Origin: Magnetospira sp. QH-2
GTDB taxonomy: Bacteria; Pseudomonadota; Alphaproteobacteria; Rhodospirillales; Magnetospiraceae
Assembly (NCBI RefSeq): GCF_000968135.1
Contig: NZ_FO538765.1
Coordinates: 744,001 to 808,000, forward strand
Length of the DNA: 64,000 nt
Reading direction: 5' to 3'
Made by a program: the position numbers and the translations under genes. How positions within the stretch are numbered: the first letter of the stretch is position 1; each line of letters begins with the position of its first letter. Below the pieces are notes generated by a model. It saw nothing but the letters and a program-made list of their open reading frames with translations, did no database searches and was not told the origin of the DNA. Positions 20,810 through 30,493 of this stretch are shown piece after piece.

Positions 20810-20970
20810 GAGGCGGATTCAAAAGTATTCCTTTGATCTCAAGGGCGTATATTTCCGCTCTGGCGGCGTCAAGACCTCCTAACGGGGCGCCGCCCCGTGT
20901 CGTCGGCCTTTCCTGGCCAGATCAAAAATCTACTGCCTTGATATCTAAATGATACTTTTAAATCCGCCTC
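20810..20970. mobile_element. 161-bp MITE-like element
   Basis: The element is bounded by imperfect terminal inverted repeats of about 55 bases (20810-20864 against 20916-20970, roughly 43 of 55 matching). It starts GAGGCGGATTCAAAAGTAT and ends in ATACTTTTAAATCCGCCTC. The same three bases, TCA, stand immediately outside both ends (20807-20809 and 20971-20973), a possible target duplication. The centre has a GGGGCGCCGCCCC palindrome. It holds no open frame, so movement would need a transposase from elsewhere. Confidence 0.7.
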
Positions 20971-20995
20971 TCAGTCCTTGATCAAGACGGATGCT

Positions 20996-22513
20996 TTAAG
21001 AGTTAGACTCCCCAGACTCCTCCGCCGTCCAGCGCAGCACCGGGTATCGGGCTGCCCCGGTTTCGTCGAGCCTGCGCCGAGGAGTATGGACCGGCGCTTC
21101 ATGGAAGAAGTCCTCGTCGCCATCGCGGGCGCGGGCGGCAAGGCCCAACACCAGATCGGCGAATTGATCCACCGAGGCGCGGCTTTCGGTCTCGGTGGGT
21201 TCCATGAGCAGGGCGCCCCGCACCACCAGTGGGAAGTACATGGTCATGGGATGGACACCTTCGTCGATCATCGCCTTGGCGAAGTCCAAGGTGGTCACCC
21301 CGGTATCCTTGAGGAAGCGATCGTCGAACAGGCATTCATGCATGCAGGGTCCTTCGAAGGACGGGCTCAGTTCACCGTCCAGACGGGCCATCAGGTAGTT
21401 GGCGTTGAGCACCGCATCCTCGGCCACCTGGCGCAAGCCGTCGCTGCCCAGGCTCATCATGTAGGACAGGGCGCGCACGAAGACACCGAACTGGCCGTGG
21501 AAGCCCTTGACCCGGCCTATGGGATCGCCGTCCACCGCGTCGGTGGTTTCGGCCAAGGTGAGGCCGTCTTTGCCATGCACGACGATGGGCAAGGGGGCAT
21601 AGGGCGCCAGGGCTTCCGACAGCACCACCGGGCCGCTGCCCGGACCGCCGCCGCCGTGCGGGGTGGAAAAGGTCTTGTGCAGGTTCAAGTGCATGCAGTC
21701 GATGCCCAGATCCCCGGGCCGCACACGGCCAACCAATGCGTTGAAGTTGGCGCCGTCGCAATAGACAAAGCCGCCCGCCGCGTGCACGGCGTCGGAAATT
21801 TTGATCATGTCTGGCTCGAACAGGCCGCAGGTATTGGGATTGGTGATCATCACCCCGGCGACGGAGTTATCAAGCTTGGCGATCAGGGCATCCAGGTCCA
21901 CCCGGCCCCGGTCGTTGGCGGGGATGGATTCCACCTTGTAGCCACAGGCATGGGCACTGGCCGGATTGGTGCCATGGGCCGATTCCGGAACCAGCACCTT
22001 AGCGCGGGCATCGCCTCGGGCTTCCAAGGCGGCGCGCATGCACATGAGTCCGGTCAGTTCCCCGTGTGCCCCGGCGGCGGGAGACATGGCCACGGCGGGC
22101 ATGCCGGTCAGGGTCTTGAGCCAATGGGCACAAGTATCGATCAATTCCAGCGCCCCTTGGGCGGTGCTTACGGGCTGCAAAGGATGTAAATCGCCCAGAC
22201 CGGGCAGCCGCGCCATGCGCTCATTGAGCCGTGGGTTGTGCTTCATGGTGCAGGAGCCGAGCGGATAGAAGCCGGAATCGATGGCATAGTTCTTCGAAGA
22301 AATGCGCATGTAGTGGCGGACCACCTGCGGTTCCGACAGACGTGGCAGACCAATGGGGACCTGGCGTTCCTGGCCCCCCAGATGGTCGGTGGTCACGTCC
22401 GGCTTGGGCAGGTCGACGCCGCATGTTCCAGGCGTGTCCTGTTCAAAAATCAGTGGTTCTTCGATTTGCAGTCCGCGATTACCGGTGACGGTGGTTTGGA
22501 TCGGGTCGCTCAT
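20996..22513 (-). CDS. gcvPB: glycine dehydrogenase (decarboxylating) subunit 2
   Basis: A 505-residue C-terminal half of the P-protein of the glycine cleavage system. It decarboxylates glycine with pyridoxal phosphate and transfers aminomethyl to GcvH. The PLP lysine lies in '[19 protein letters not shown]', and '[16 protein letters not shown]' and '[13 protein letters not shown]' are typical. In this organism the P-protein is split into two subunits. Its start overlaps the gcvPA stop by four bases. It is the last gene of the gcv operon. Confidence 0.95.
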   Translation of the reverse strand: MSDPIQTTVTGNRGLQIEEPLIFEQDTPGTCGVDLPKPDVTTDHLGGQERQVPIGLPRLSEPQVVRHYMRISSKNYAIDSGFYPLGSCTMKHNPRLNERMARLPGLGDLHPLQPVSTAQGALELIDTCAHWLKTLTGMPAVAMSPAAGAHGELTGLMCMRAALEARGDARAKVLVPESAHGTNPASAHACGYKVESIPANDRGRVDLDALIAKLDNSVAGVMITNPNTCGLFEPDMIKISDAVHAAGGFVYCDGANFNALVGRVRPGDLGIDCMHLNLHKTFSTPHGGGGPGSGPVVLSEALAPYAPLPIVVHGKDGLTLAETTDAVDGDPIGRVKGFHGQFGVFVRALSYMMSLGSDGLRQVAEDAVLNANYLMARLDGELSPSFEGPCMHECLFDDRFLKDTGVTTLDFAKAMIDEGVHPMTMYFPLVVRGALLMEPTETESRASVDQFADLVLGLAARARDGDEDFFHEAPVHTPRRRLDETGAARYPVLRWTAEESGESNS

Positions 22514-23853
22514 GACAGCACCTCCGTCAGCGCCTGGGTAAAGGATTCCATATGGGCCGGGGTTGTGGTCTCTGTGGCGGCGACCAGCAACAGGTCGTCA
22601 AGGCCCGCATCGGGCAGCAGCCGGGATACAGGGACACCACCCAGAATACCCTTTTCGGCCAGGGCTTCCACGACGGGTGCCGCATCGGTGGGCAGGCGCA
22701 AGGTGAACTCATTGAAGTAGCTGTCGTTGAGAACCTTGACCCAGGGCAGAGCGCACAATTGTCCCGCCAGGCTGACGGCATTGGCATGATTGGTCTGGGC
22801 CAGCCGCCGGAAACCATCCTCGCCTAAAAGCGTCAAATGGATGGTAAAGGCCAGAGCGCATAGGCCGGAGTTGGTACAGATGTTCGACGTGGCTTTTTCC
22901 CGTCGGATATGCTGCTCGCGGGTATTCAGGGTCAGCACCCAGCCACGCTGTCCGTCCACGTCGGTGGTCTGTCCGGCCAATCGGCCCGGCATCTGGCGCA
23001 GCAGTTTCTGACGGGTGGCGAACAGGCCAACATGCGGACCGCCAAAGCTCGTGCCATTGCCCAGGGACTGGCCCTCGGCGGCGACGATGTCGGCGCCCAT
23101 CTCGCCCGGGCCGCGCAGCACGCCCCAGGACATGACTTCCGTGTTGACGGCGATCAGGAGCGCGCCCGCCTCGTGGCAGGCTTCGGCCAGGGCGGTGATA
23201 TCGCGAATCTGACCGAAAAAGCTCGGCACTTGAACCACCACGCAGGCGGTATCCTTGCCGATCCGGTTGACCAGCACTTCACCACCCAAGGGGTCGGGCT
23301 CGGCGGCATCCACCTCAAAGCCGTAGAATCGGGCATGGGTCTCAACCACTTCGCGGTAATGGGGGTGCAAGCCCCCAGACAGAATCGCCTTGCCACGCCG
23401 GGTGACCCGCAAGGCCATCAAGACCGCCTCGGCGGTGGATGTGGCGCCGTCATACATGGAGGCGTTGGCCACTTCCATACCCGTCAGCATGGCCACCTGA
23501 GTTTGGAATTCGTACAGGTATTGCAGTGTCCCCTGAGAGACTTCCGGCTGATAGGGGGTATAGGAGGTCAGGAATTCCCCACGCTGAATCAAATAGTCCA
23601 GTGACGCCGGGATATGATGGCGATAGGCGCCGGCGCCCAGAAAACTGGGGCAGCGCGATGGGCTCAGGTTCTTTCCCGCCATCTCCGTCAACGCCTGCTC
23701 TACCGCCATTTCGCCGGCATGGTGCGGCAGGTCCACCGGGGCATGAAGGCGGGCTTCTTCGGGGACATCCACATACAGATCATCCACCGAGGCAGCACCA
23801 ACGGTTGCCAGCATGTCCCGCCGGTCGGTCTCGTTCAGAGGCAGATAGCGCAT
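22510..23853 (-). CDS. gcvPA: glycine dehydrogenase (decarboxylating) subunit 1
   Basis: A 447-residue N-terminal-half subunit of the glycine cleavage P-protein, forming the heterotetramer with GcvPB. It starts [15 protein letters not shown] and has the family strings '[13 protein letters not shown]', '[19 protein letters not shown]' and '[13 protein letters not shown]'. There is no PLP lysine in this half, as expected. The start codon shares one base with the gcvH stop, so expression is tightly coupled. Confidence 0.95.
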   Translation of the reverse strand: MRYLPLNETDRRDMLATVGAASVDDLYVDVPEEARLHAPVDLPHHAGEMAVEQALTEMAGKNLSPSRCPSFLGAGAYRHHIPASLDYLIQRGEFLTSYTPYQPEVSQGTLQYLYEFQTQVAMLTGMEVANASMYDGATSTAEAVLMALRVTRRGKAILSGGLHPHYREVVETHARFYGFEVDAAEPDPLGGEVLVNRIGKDTACVVVQVPSFFGQIRDITALAEACHEAGALLIAVNTEVMSWGVLRGPGEMGADIVAAEGQSLGNGTSFGGPHVGLFATRQKLLRQMPGRLAGQTTDVDGQRGWVLTLNTREQHIRREKATSNICTNSGLCALAFTIHLTLLGEDGFRRLAQTNHANAVSLAGQLCALPWVKVLNDSYFNEFTLRLPTDAAPVVEALAEKGILGGVPVSRLLPDAGLDDLLLVAATETTTPAHMESFTQALTEVLS

Positions 23854-24230
23854 TAACCAAGCCCTTCGACGTAGCCCTTGTAGTCGGCCTCGTCCAAGAG
23901 ATCGTCCAGTTCGGCGGTGTCACCAATGGTCATGCGGAAGAACCAGCCGCCGTCCATGGCCGAGGTATTGACCAGCGAAGGATCCGCTTCCAGATCCTCG
24001 TTGATTTCCAGGACCACGCCGCTGAGCGGGGCATAAATCTCGCTGGCCGCCTTGACGGATTCCACCACCGCGGCCTCGCCACCGGTCTCCAGGGCCGCGC
24101 CCACGGCGGGCAGATCGACGAACACCACGTCGCCCAATTGCTCCTGCGCATAGTCGGTGATTCCGACGGTGCCTTCGTTTTCCTCGATGCGGATCCATTC
24201 GTGATCCTTGGTGTATTTGATGGTTGCCAT
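23853..24230 (-). CDS. gcvH: glycine cleavage system H protein
   Basis: A 125-residue lipoyl carrier protein that shuttles the aminomethyl group between P- and T-proteins. The lipoylated lysine is in '[19 protein letters not shown]', and the opening '[24 protein letters not shown]' is canonical. I chose the ATG at 24230, the family start. It lies 22 bases after gcvT. Confidence 0.96.
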   Translation of the reverse strand: MATIKYTKDHEWIRIEENEGTVGITDYAQEQLGDVVFVDLPAVGAALETGGEAAVVESVKAASEIYAPLSGVVLEINEDLEADPSLVNTSAMDGGWFFRMTIGDTAELDDLLDEADYKGYVEGLG

Positions 24231-24252
24231 GACTTGAATTCCCCTTGATGGA

Positions 24253-25368
24253 TTAACCCCGATAATAGCGTTGCTCGACAAACGGCAGCTTGACCACGGT
24301 CGCGGGCAGCAGCTTGCCCCGAACGGACAGGATGACCGGCGTGTCTGCCTTTGCATGGGGGGCCTCTATATAGCCCATGGCTACCGGACCGCCGATCGAT
24401 GGACCAAAGCCACCGCTGGTAATTTCGCCGATTCGCGTGCCATAGGGATCGATGATCGGGTCCCCCGCCCTTGTTGGCATTCTGCCGTCCGGACGGATGC
24501 CCACCCGGCGGTGCTTGATCCCTTCAAAGATCTGATTTTGGATGATCATGTCGCCGGGATATCCCCCCTCGGCACGTCGGCGCTTGGATATGCTCCACAG
24601 CAACCCGGCCTCGACCGGCGTGGTGTATTCGGTGATATCTTGGCCGTACAGACACAGCCCGGCCTCCAGGCGCAGGGAATCGCGGGCCCCCAGACCAACC
24701 GCCTCGACTTCTGGTTCTTGGAGCAATTGCGCGGCGAAGGCCGCGGCTTCGGAGGCAGGCAACGAGATCTCGTAACCGTCTTCGCCGGTATAGCCGGACC
24801 GCGAGATGCGGCAGTCCACGCCCAGGATGTTCAAATGGGCCATGGTCATAAAGCCCATGATCCGTGTTGCGGGCGCATGGCGACCCATCACTTCGGCAGC
24901 CTTGGGGCCCTGCAATGCCAGGAGCGCGTGGTCCTCCAGGGTTTCCAAGGTACAGCCAAGAGGCAAGGCATCCCGCAGCAGATCAAAGTCATGCTCCTTG
25001 CGAGCCGCATTGACCACCAAGAACAGCTTGTCTCCCAGGTTGGTGACCATCAGGTCATCGAGGATGCCGCCGACCTCATTGGTGAATTGGGTGTAGCGCA
25101 TGCCGCCTTCGGCGAGTCCCTGGATATCGCCGGGTACGAGCAGTTCCATGGCCTTGGCGGCGTCTTGCCCATGCACCACCGCCTGCCCCATGTGACCAAC
25201 GTCAAACAGCCCGGCTTGCTCCCGGCAGTGTTTGTGCTCTTTGATAATTCCCATGCCATACTGAACGGGCATGTGGTATCCGGCAAAGGGCACCATTTTG
25301 CCGCCGAGTTCCTCGTGCAGGGCATGTAGGGGTGTTTGTAGCAAGGTAGCGTTTGTTGGGTTGGTCAT
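24253..25368 (-). CDS. gcvT: aminomethyltransferase (glycine cleavage T protein)
   Basis: A 371-residue tetrahydrofolate-dependent aminomethyltransferase releasing ammonia and methylene-THF. Typical segments are 'VPFAGYHMPVQYGMGIIKEH', 'LFDVGHMGQ', 'SRSGYTGEDGYEI' and 'GLGARDSLRLEAGLCLYG'. I chose the ATG at 25368 because GGAGG stands just upstream; a more upstream ATG at 25392 lies inside the leader. It is the first gene of the operon and is preceded by a glycine riboswitch. Confidence 0.95.
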   Translation of the reverse strand: MTNPTNATLLQTPLHALHEELGGKMVPFAGYHMPVQYGMGIIKEHKHCREQAGLFDVGHMGQAVVHGQDAAKAMELLVPGDIQGLAEGGMRYTQFTNEVGGILDDLMVTNLGDKLFLVVNAARKEHDFDLLRDALPLGCTLETLEDHALLALQGPKAAEVMGRHAPATRIMGFMTMAHLNILGVDCRISRSGYTGEDGYEISLPASEAAAFAAQLLQEPEVEAVGLGARDSLRLEAGLCLYGQDITEYTTPVEAGLLWSISKRRRAEGGYPGDMIIQNQIFEGIKHRRVGIRPDGRMPTRAGDPIIDPYGTRIGEITSGGFGPSIGGPVAMGYIEAPHAKADTPVILSVRGKLLPATVVKLPFVEQRYYRG

Positions 25369-25431
25369 GGGTCCTCCGATTCGTGTCAGCATGGCGGACG
25401 ACCGGAATCGCCCTTCACGCCCCCTCTGTCA

Positions 25432-25621
25432 TCGGACCTGAAAGAATCCCCTTCTCTCTTGGGAGGTCCGGGTTACATCTTCGGTGGACTCGCAGCCGAT
25501 ACAGGCAACGCGCCACTTTCCAGAGTTCCATCCCCTCGCGGTCCTTGGGCCTGAGAGATTACGGGGCCGTTGCTCCTTCGGCGCCGACGGATCATGCCGT
25601 CGGACTCTCCCGCGAGGGTCA
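25432..25621 (-). promoter_or_regulatory. tandem glycine riboswitch upstream of gcvT
   Basis: Read on the minus strand, the leader contains two consecutive glycine aptamers. The first runs from the CGGGAGAG element near 25611 through 'CGCCGAAGGAGCAA' to 'AATCTCTCAGGCCCAAGGACCG'. The second has 'AACTCTGGAAAG', 'CACCGAAGATGTAA' and 'TTTCAGGTCC', ending near 25432. These are the conserved core strings of the gcvT motif. The operon is therefore probably switched on by glycine. About 63 bases remain between aptamer 2 and the gcvT start for the expression platform. Confidence 0.92.
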
Positions 25622-25689
25622 CATGGATATTGCCTGAAGAGTGTATGTATTCATTCGTCGAAATCAACCACCGCCGACGGTTTTTTCCT

Positions 25690-26262
25690 TTATCGAAGCT
25701 GATTGAGACGCTTGCGGTTGAATTCTACCTGCGCCTTGTCCAGTTGGAAGCCCACATACACGTGATAGGCGGTTCCACCAATTTCAGGCCCGACGGGAAG
25801 GTTTATGGTGATGGTCTTGTCCTTGGCCACCATGCGTGTTGCGTTGCCTGTAAATTCCTTTGTGACCGGATAGGTCACTTTATCGCGGATTTTGCGCCCG
25901 GGCTCCGTGACGGCGATGAAATAGTTGAACGAGGCCTGACGGTCCTTGTTGGCGCTGCCACGCTCCAGTTCGAAGACCGGCGCGACCGCGAGGCTCATGG
26001 TTCCCTCGCTGGTTTTCTCATCTATTTCAAATTTGCAGGAGGTCTCCACTTCGCGAATCCGGCCCGTGTGGTTCACGTCAATTAAATCCCGGCCAGGACC
26101 ATCAAAGATCACGAAATCGGCAAGTTCGGCGGGAATGCTGGCACCGGCGCAGGGGCGACGTTGCGGTTTGTCAAAAAAAGACGAGCATGCGCTGGTCGCC
26201 AATAGGATCAACAGGCAGGTCGTGCGGACCAATCCCTTGCTTGTGGCGCCATGGATGTTCAT
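25690..26262 (-). CDS. putative lipoprotein
   Basis: A 190-residue protein with an N-terminal signal and lipobox: a short basic start, a hydrophobic LLILLATSAC stretch and then CSSFF. Signal peptidase II cleavage is expected before Cys26. AAGGAG precedes the ATG at 26262. The mature part is beta-rich with no recognised domain and contains several paired charged segments. It stands alone between the riboswitch leader and the divergent dehydrogenase gene. Confidence 0.75.
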   Translation of the reverse strand: MNIHGATSKGLVRTTCLLILLATSACSSFFDKPQRRPCAGASIPAELADFVIFDGPGRDLIDVNHTGRIREVETSCKFEIDEKTSEGTMSLAVAPVFELERGSANKDRQASFNYFIAVTEPGRKIRDKVTYPVTKEFTGNATRMVAKDKTITINLPVGPEIGGTAYHVYVGFQLDKAQVEFNRKRLNQLR

Positions 26263-26399
26263 TGCCGTCTCCTTGTTCACAGACGCCGACTTTAGGAAAC
26301 ATCCCGTGCGGGCACAAGGCGCCAATTGGTCTTGTTCCCAACCGTTCGAAGGGCCAATCTGGCGCTCTAGTTCATTCAAGGGATTCGGGAGACCTCGTC

Positions 26400-27854
26400 A
26401 TGCAGCTTCAGGACACCAAGCTATTGCGTCATCAGGCCTATGTGGACGGCGCCTGGAGCGATGCAAACGACGGCGGAACCTTTACCGTTACCAATCCGGC
26501 GGACAACATGCTGGTTGGCACCGTGCCGGACATGGGCGCGGATGAAACCCGGCGGGCCATCGAGGCGGCGCACAAGGCCTTTCCCGCCTGGCGGGCCATG
26601 ACGGCCAAACAACGGGCCGCCATTTTGCGCCGCTGGTTCGATCTGACAATGGATAACCAGGCGGACTTGGCCACCCTCATGACCGCCGAGCAAGGCAAGC
26701 CGTTGGCTGAATCCATGGGAGAGGTCGCCTATGGAGCGGCGTTCATCGAGTGGTACGGCGAAGAAGGCAAGCGGGTTTATGGGGACACCATACCCACCCA
26801 TGCGGCGGACAAACGGATTTTGGTGATGAAGGAGCCGGTAGGTGTGGTTGCCGCCATCACCCCGTGGAATTTCCCTAATGCCATGATTGCCCGCAAATGT
26901 GGTCCGGCCCTGGCCGCGGGCTGCACGGTGGTGATTAAACCGGCCGAAGATACGCCTCTGTCCGCCTTGGCCATGGCGGATCTGGCCGATCGTGCGGGTT
27001 TTCCGCCGGGGGTGATCAATGTGGTCACCGGAAGCGATCCAGCCGCCATCGGTGGCGAACTCACCGCCAACCCGCTGGTCCGCAAGTTGTCCTTCACTGG
27101 TTCTACCGAGGTGGGAAAACTGCTGATGAAGCAATGTGCCGACACGGTAAAGAAAGTCAGCCTGGAACTGGGAGGCAATGCACCGTTTATCGTATTCGAT
27201 GATGCCGACCTGGATGCGGCGGTGGCCGGAACCCTGGCATCCAAGTACCGCAATACCGGCCAGACTTGCGTCTGTGCCAATCGCATTATGGTGCAGGCGG
27301 GAGTCTACGAGGCCTTTGCCGAAAAGCTGGCGGCGGCGGTGAAGGCATTGAAAGTGGGACCCGGGCTGGGAGGCGATACCCAGCAAGGCCCGCTGATTAA
27401 CGAGGAAGCATTGGAAAAGGTCGAGCGCCTGGTTGCCGACGCGGTGGACCGAGGCGCCACGGTACTCAGCGGAGGGCGTCGTCATGATCTGGGAGGGACT
27501 TTTTATCAGCCGACGATCTTGAGTGGCGTGACCTCTGACATGGCCTGCGCCCGCGAGGAAATCTTCGGTCCGGTGGCCCCCCTGTATAAGTTCAAGACCG
27601 AAGACGAAGCCATTGCCATGGCCAACGATACTCCCTATGGCCTGGCTGCCTATTTCTATGGCCGCGACGTGGGGCGGGTATTCCGGGTCGCCGAGGCATT
27701 GGAGTACGGGATCGTCAGCGTCAACGAAGGCATCTTCTCGACCGAAGTGGCGCCCTTTGGCGGCATGAAGGAGTCAGGCATCGGTCGGGAAGGTTCCAAG
27801 TACGGCATTGAGGAATTCCTGGAAACCAAGTTCGTCTGCTTGGGTGGGATGTGA
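26400..27854 (+). CDS. gabD: NAD(P)-dependent succinate-semialdehyde dehydrogenase
   Basis: A 484-residue aldehyde dehydrogenase. It has the catalytic glutamate in 'SLELGGNAPFIVFDDAD' and the catalytic cysteine in 'YRNTGQTCVCANRI' (two cysteines spaced as in GabD). 'PVGVVAAITPWNFP', 'FTGSTEVGK' and the C-terminal 'APFGGMKESGIGREGSKYGIEE' are also present. These strings fit succinate-semialdehyde dehydrogenase (GABA shunt) or the closely related glutarate-semialdehyde enzyme. I chose the ATG at 26400; the frame is open further upstream but the family start is here. No gabT is nearby. Confidence 0.9.
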   Translation: MQLQDTKLLRHQAYVDGAWSDANDGGTFTVTNPADNMLVGTVPDMGADETRRAIEAAHKAFPAWRAMTAKQRAAILRRWFDLTMDNQADLATLMTAEQGKPLAESMGEVAYGAAFIEWYGEEGKRVYGDTIPTHAADKRILVMKEPVGVVAAITPWNFPNAMIARKCGPALAAGCTVVIKPAEDTPLSALAMADLADRAGFPPGVINVVTGSDPAAIGGELTANPLVRKLSFTGSTEVGKLLMKQCADTVKKVSLELGGNAPFIVFDDADLDAAVAGTLASKYRNTGQTCVCANRIMVQAGVYEAFAEKLAAAVKALKVGPGLGGDTQQGPLINEEALEKVERLVADAVDRGATVLSGGRRHDLGGTFYQPTILSGVTSDMACAREEIFGPVAPLYKFKTEDEAIAMANDTPYGLAAYFYGRDVGRVFRVAEALEYGIVSVNEGIFSTEVAPFGGMKESGIGREGSKYGIEEFLETKFVCLGGM

Positions 27855-28052
27855 GTCGAACAGGGGTCCTCGTCCTGTCGGTCTTTTGAGTTTGAATTGC
27901 GAACTCTCAAGGAGTCTATGAACAAAAAAGTTGTGTTCTACCCACAATGGATAATAGCCGTTACGATATCATAATGTTAATATTAGCTCAATCTAATGAG
28001 CCTTGAGCACAGGGCCGATAACTAACTATTTCAGCGAGGAGTTTACGGAATC

Positions 28053-28391
28053 ATGGGTGTGCAACAACAAACCGGAATGAGTGACGATACCCCGATAATC
28101 TTTGAATCCAAGGCGCAAGTCCCTTGTAGTCGTTGGTTGGAGAACATGTCCGCGTATCTGTATCAGGACAACCTGGAAATGGTGCAGGCCTCCCTGCGAT
28201 TCTGGACCGGTTGCTCGGATGAAAGGCCGGATGCTTGCAGCCATATCGGGACCTGCCCGGTGGATGCGGCCAAGGAAATGCTTGCTGCTTTCGGCCCTGC
28301 CGATTCCCTATCGGCGGAAACAATCGAAGAGGTATTCGAAACCTGTTTCGCGCCCCATGTGGAACGTCCGGATCCTTTGATTACCGGTTGA
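28053..28391 (+). CDS. hypothetical cysteine-containing small protein
   Basis: A 112-residue soluble protein with five cysteines, including the pair in 'CSHIGTCPVDAA', in a helix-rich context ('WLENMSAYLYQDNLEMVQASLRFW'). An internal ATG follows at residue 9 and could be the true start. It is preceded by about 200 AT-rich bases, probably its promoter, and followed by a strong terminator. No family is recognised. Metal binding is possible but unproven. Confidence 0.6.
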   Translation: MGVQQQTGMSDDTPIIFESKAQVPCSRWLENMSAYLYQDNLEMVQASLRFWTGCSDERPDACSHIGTCPVDAAKEMLAAFGPADSLSAETIEEVFETCFAPHVERPDPLITG

Positions 28392-28411
28392 GAATTCCCC
28401 ATAACGCGTAA

Positions 28412-28445
28412 ACGGCGCCGATCCGTTGATCTGGCGCCGTTTTTC
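28412..28445 (+). terminator. rho-independent terminator
   Basis: ACGGCGCC (28412-28419) pairs with GGCGCCGT (28433-28440), followed by TTTTCGTTTC. It separates the 112-residue gene from the convergent PDZ gene. Confidence 0.85.
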
Positions 28446-28464
28446 GTTTCATCGAAACCTGAAG

Positions 28465-29184
28465 TCAGCGGATCGGAAACAGCATGTAATAATAGCCGCT
28501 GGGCCGCTGGATCATCAGCAGCACCTGCTTTTTCCCCTTTTTCTTGGCTTCCGCGAGCTTGACCGTAAACTGCTTGGGCAGCCAGACGTCTTGCTGATTG
28601 ATCTGCAAAATGACGTCGCCAGGGACCAGGGAAATGTCTTCGCCCGCTTTTTTGGCATCGACAATGGTTACCAGTACGCCGGTGGTACCCCATCGTAGGG
28701 CAAATTTATCGCGAAAGCGCTCCTTGAGCTTCCCGGTCAAGGCCGACAAGGTGATGCCGTGGGTGGGCAGGGTGGCAAAGGCACCCCGGGTGATTGCCCA
28801 TGAATCATGCCAATCGGCCAAGGGAATCTGGATGGCCTGTTCCTTGCCATTGCGACGGATCACCAAGGTCAATGTATCGCCAGGCTTGGTGGTCTGCATC
28901 AGCTTGAGCAGGTCGGCATGGGCCGTCGGTTTCCCGTTGACCGAAAGAATCAGGTCGCCGCGTCGCAAACCGGCCGCAGCCCCCGGACCATCCGCCGCTA
29001 CATCGCGAACCAAGATGGCGTTCTCGTCCGGTAGATCGAGGATTTCAGCCAGGGATTTATCGATGCCCTGGATCTGGATGCCGACGAATCCATAGGCTGG
29101 CCCGGCATGGGATGTGCCGGGCATCGCCAAGGCGCCCGCCAATACACTCACCATCACCAAAGTCATCCGGGCCCATTGCCGCAT
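28465..29184 (-). CDS. periplasmic PDZ-domain protein without protease domain
   Basis: A 239-residue exported protein. A signal peptide (basic start, hydrophobic 'MTLVMVSVLAGALAMPGTSHA') precedes two PDZ-like regions. The first, about residues 30-105, has 'GFVGIQIQGIDKSLAEIL' and 'GAAAGLRRGDLILSVNGKP'. The second is at about 160-215, with 'GVLVTIVDAKKAG' and 'LVPGDVILQINQQDV'. There is no trypsin-like HDS triad, so it resembles the tandem PDZ part of DegP/HtrA without the protease. I chose the ATG at 29184, preceded by GGAGGGGG; one six codons upstream lies over this site. Confidence 0.75.
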   Translation of the reverse strand: MRQWARMTLVMVSVLAGALAMPGTSHAGPAYGFVGIQIQGIDKSLAEILDLPDENAILVRDVAADGPGAAAGLRRGDLILSVNGKPTAHADLLKLMQTTKPGDTLTLVIRRNGKEQAIQIPLADWHDSWAITRGAFATLPTHGITLSALTGKLKERFRDKFALRWGTTGVLVTIVDAKKAGEDISLVPGDVILQINQQDVWLPKQFTVKLAEAKKKGKKQVLLMIQRPSGYYYMLFPIR

Positions 29185-29232
29185 CAAGGCTACCCCCTCC
29201 ATCGATTGACGATCCTAACCGGCGCGCTCTTT

Positions 29233-30351
29233 TCACACAACCGAAGTCGTAGGTTCCGCCGTTGACAATAGTGCCTCGGCGGTTTTTCGGGCCGTTTCCT
29301 CCCAGGAATACAGGTGCGACCGTTCCAGGGCGCGGGAAGCATATTCGGCACGGAGCGTTTCATCGGTCCACATACTCTTGAGTATCATTGCCATATCCAC
29401 TGGTTCCGCGGGATCGAAATATTGCACGGCTTTTCCGGCCACTTCCGGCATGGCGGTGACTTCGGCGCAAGCCACGGGCGCACCACAGGCCATGGCTTCC
29501 ACCAACGGATTGCCGAAGGTTTCGGCCAGGGAAGGGAAAACGAACAGGCGGCACCGACGATACAGGTCCCGCAGCTCCTCTGCTGACTGGTGACCGAGAA
29601 AGGCGACCCGCCCACCCAGTCCCAGCTCCCGGATCCGGGATTCGATCCGTTGCAGATAGTCTCCGTCGATGGGGCGGCCGGCGATCTTCAGTGTCAGGTC
29701 CGGCAAGGCGTCCTTCAACAGGGCCAAGGCTTCCACCAATCCATGCAGATTCTTTTGAACATAGATATCTCCGACAGCCAGAAGAAACGCCTCCCGAGGT
29801 GCCCCGTCAGGGGAATAAAGAGGCGAGACTCCATGGGGTACCACCACCATTTTGCTTTTCTGTTTGGCGGGCAGGCCTTCGGTAAGAACGTCTCCGGCGT
29901 AGCGGGATACGGCCAGGGCCACCGGCGCCCGGCGGACCGACCAATGGGTCATCCACCCCAGCACCATCCAATAGATTTGCTTAGATAGCCGCCGGTCGGT
30001 TTGTCCGACGGCCAGCGTATTGCGCAACAATACCACCGGCTTAGGGGCGAACAGCGGTCCGAAATTGGCCGGGGAGTAGGTGACATCCGCCTTCAGGGTG
30101 TGGGCCAGAGCGGGCAGCTTCAATTGCTCCCAGATCAGCAACTTGGCGAAGCCACTGTCGAAATTCACCCAGTGAATGGCCATTTGTTCCGGGAGCTTCG
30201 GATAAAGCTCCCTCTGATTTTCATGCAGCAGCAGAGTGACATCCAAGTCCGCCCGGGCAGCCAATCGGGGCGTGAGCTCACGCAAATAAGTAACGCCGCC
30301 GCCGCTTTTCGCATGCAGGCCGTTAACCAGAACGCGCAGCGATTCATCCAT
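29233..30351 (-). CDS. glycosyltransferase family 4 (GT-B fold)
   Basis: A 372-residue cytoplasmic glycosyltransferase. The N-terminal 'LVNGLHAKSGGGVTYLREL' and the C-terminal donor-binding 'RRCRLFVFPSLAETFGNPLVEAMACGAPVACAEV' (in parts) carry the GT4 E-x7-E pattern. 'VVVPHGVSPLY' and 'LAVGDIYVQKNLHGLVEAL' are typical. The donor sugar and acceptor cannot be told. It is isolated from other polysaccharide genes and divergent from the virion-like cassette. The start could alternatively be seven codons upstream. Confidence 0.85.
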   Translation of the reverse strand: MDESLRVLVNGLHAKSGGGVTYLRELTPRLAARADLDVTLLLHENQRELYPKLPEQMAIHWVNFDSGFAKLLIWEQLKLPALAHTLKADVTYSPANFGPLFAPKPVVLLRNTLAVGQTDRRLSKQIYWMVLGWMTHWSVRRAPVALAVSRYAGDVLTEGLPAKQKSKMVVVPHGVSPLYSPDGAPREAFLLAVGDIYVQKNLHGLVEALALLKDALPDLTLKIAGRPIDGDYLQRIESRIRELGLGGRVAFLGHQSAEELRDLYRRCRLFVFPSLAETFGNPLVEAMACGAPVACAEVTAMPEVAGKAVQYFDPAEPVDMAMILKSMWTDETLRAEYASRALERSHLYSWEETARKTAEALLSTAEPTTSVV

Positions 30352-30392
30352 ACCTGAAATCAGTGTCCTCAATCGCTATCCCGTACCCCTTA

Positions 30393-30493
30393 GATCACGT
30401 CGTATTTGATCGGATTCGATCAAACACGAAAATCGTGATCGATCCCAATAGGGACGCGCGTGTCCAACGGGTCCGATTGGACCCGACACGCGC
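30393..30493. repeat. two long imperfect palindromes with GATT loops
   Basis: Palindrome 1 (30393-30440) pairs GATCACG, then TCGT, then TTTGATCG with CGATCAAA, ACGA and CGTGATC around the loop GATT (30413-30416), with a four-base bulge on the right arm. Palindrome 2 (30456-30493) pairs GCGCGTGT plus CGGGTCC with GGACCCG plus ACACGCGC around another GATT, with a four-base bulge (CCAA) on the left arm. The rest of the gap, 30494-30709, is increasingly AT-rich with no gene I can support. It probably holds the promoter of the following cassette. Confidence 0.75.

Noticed and set aside
20978-22189. 403-codon open frame opposite gcvPB
   Set aside because: It mirrors gcvPB codons, with no family match or ribosome-binding site.
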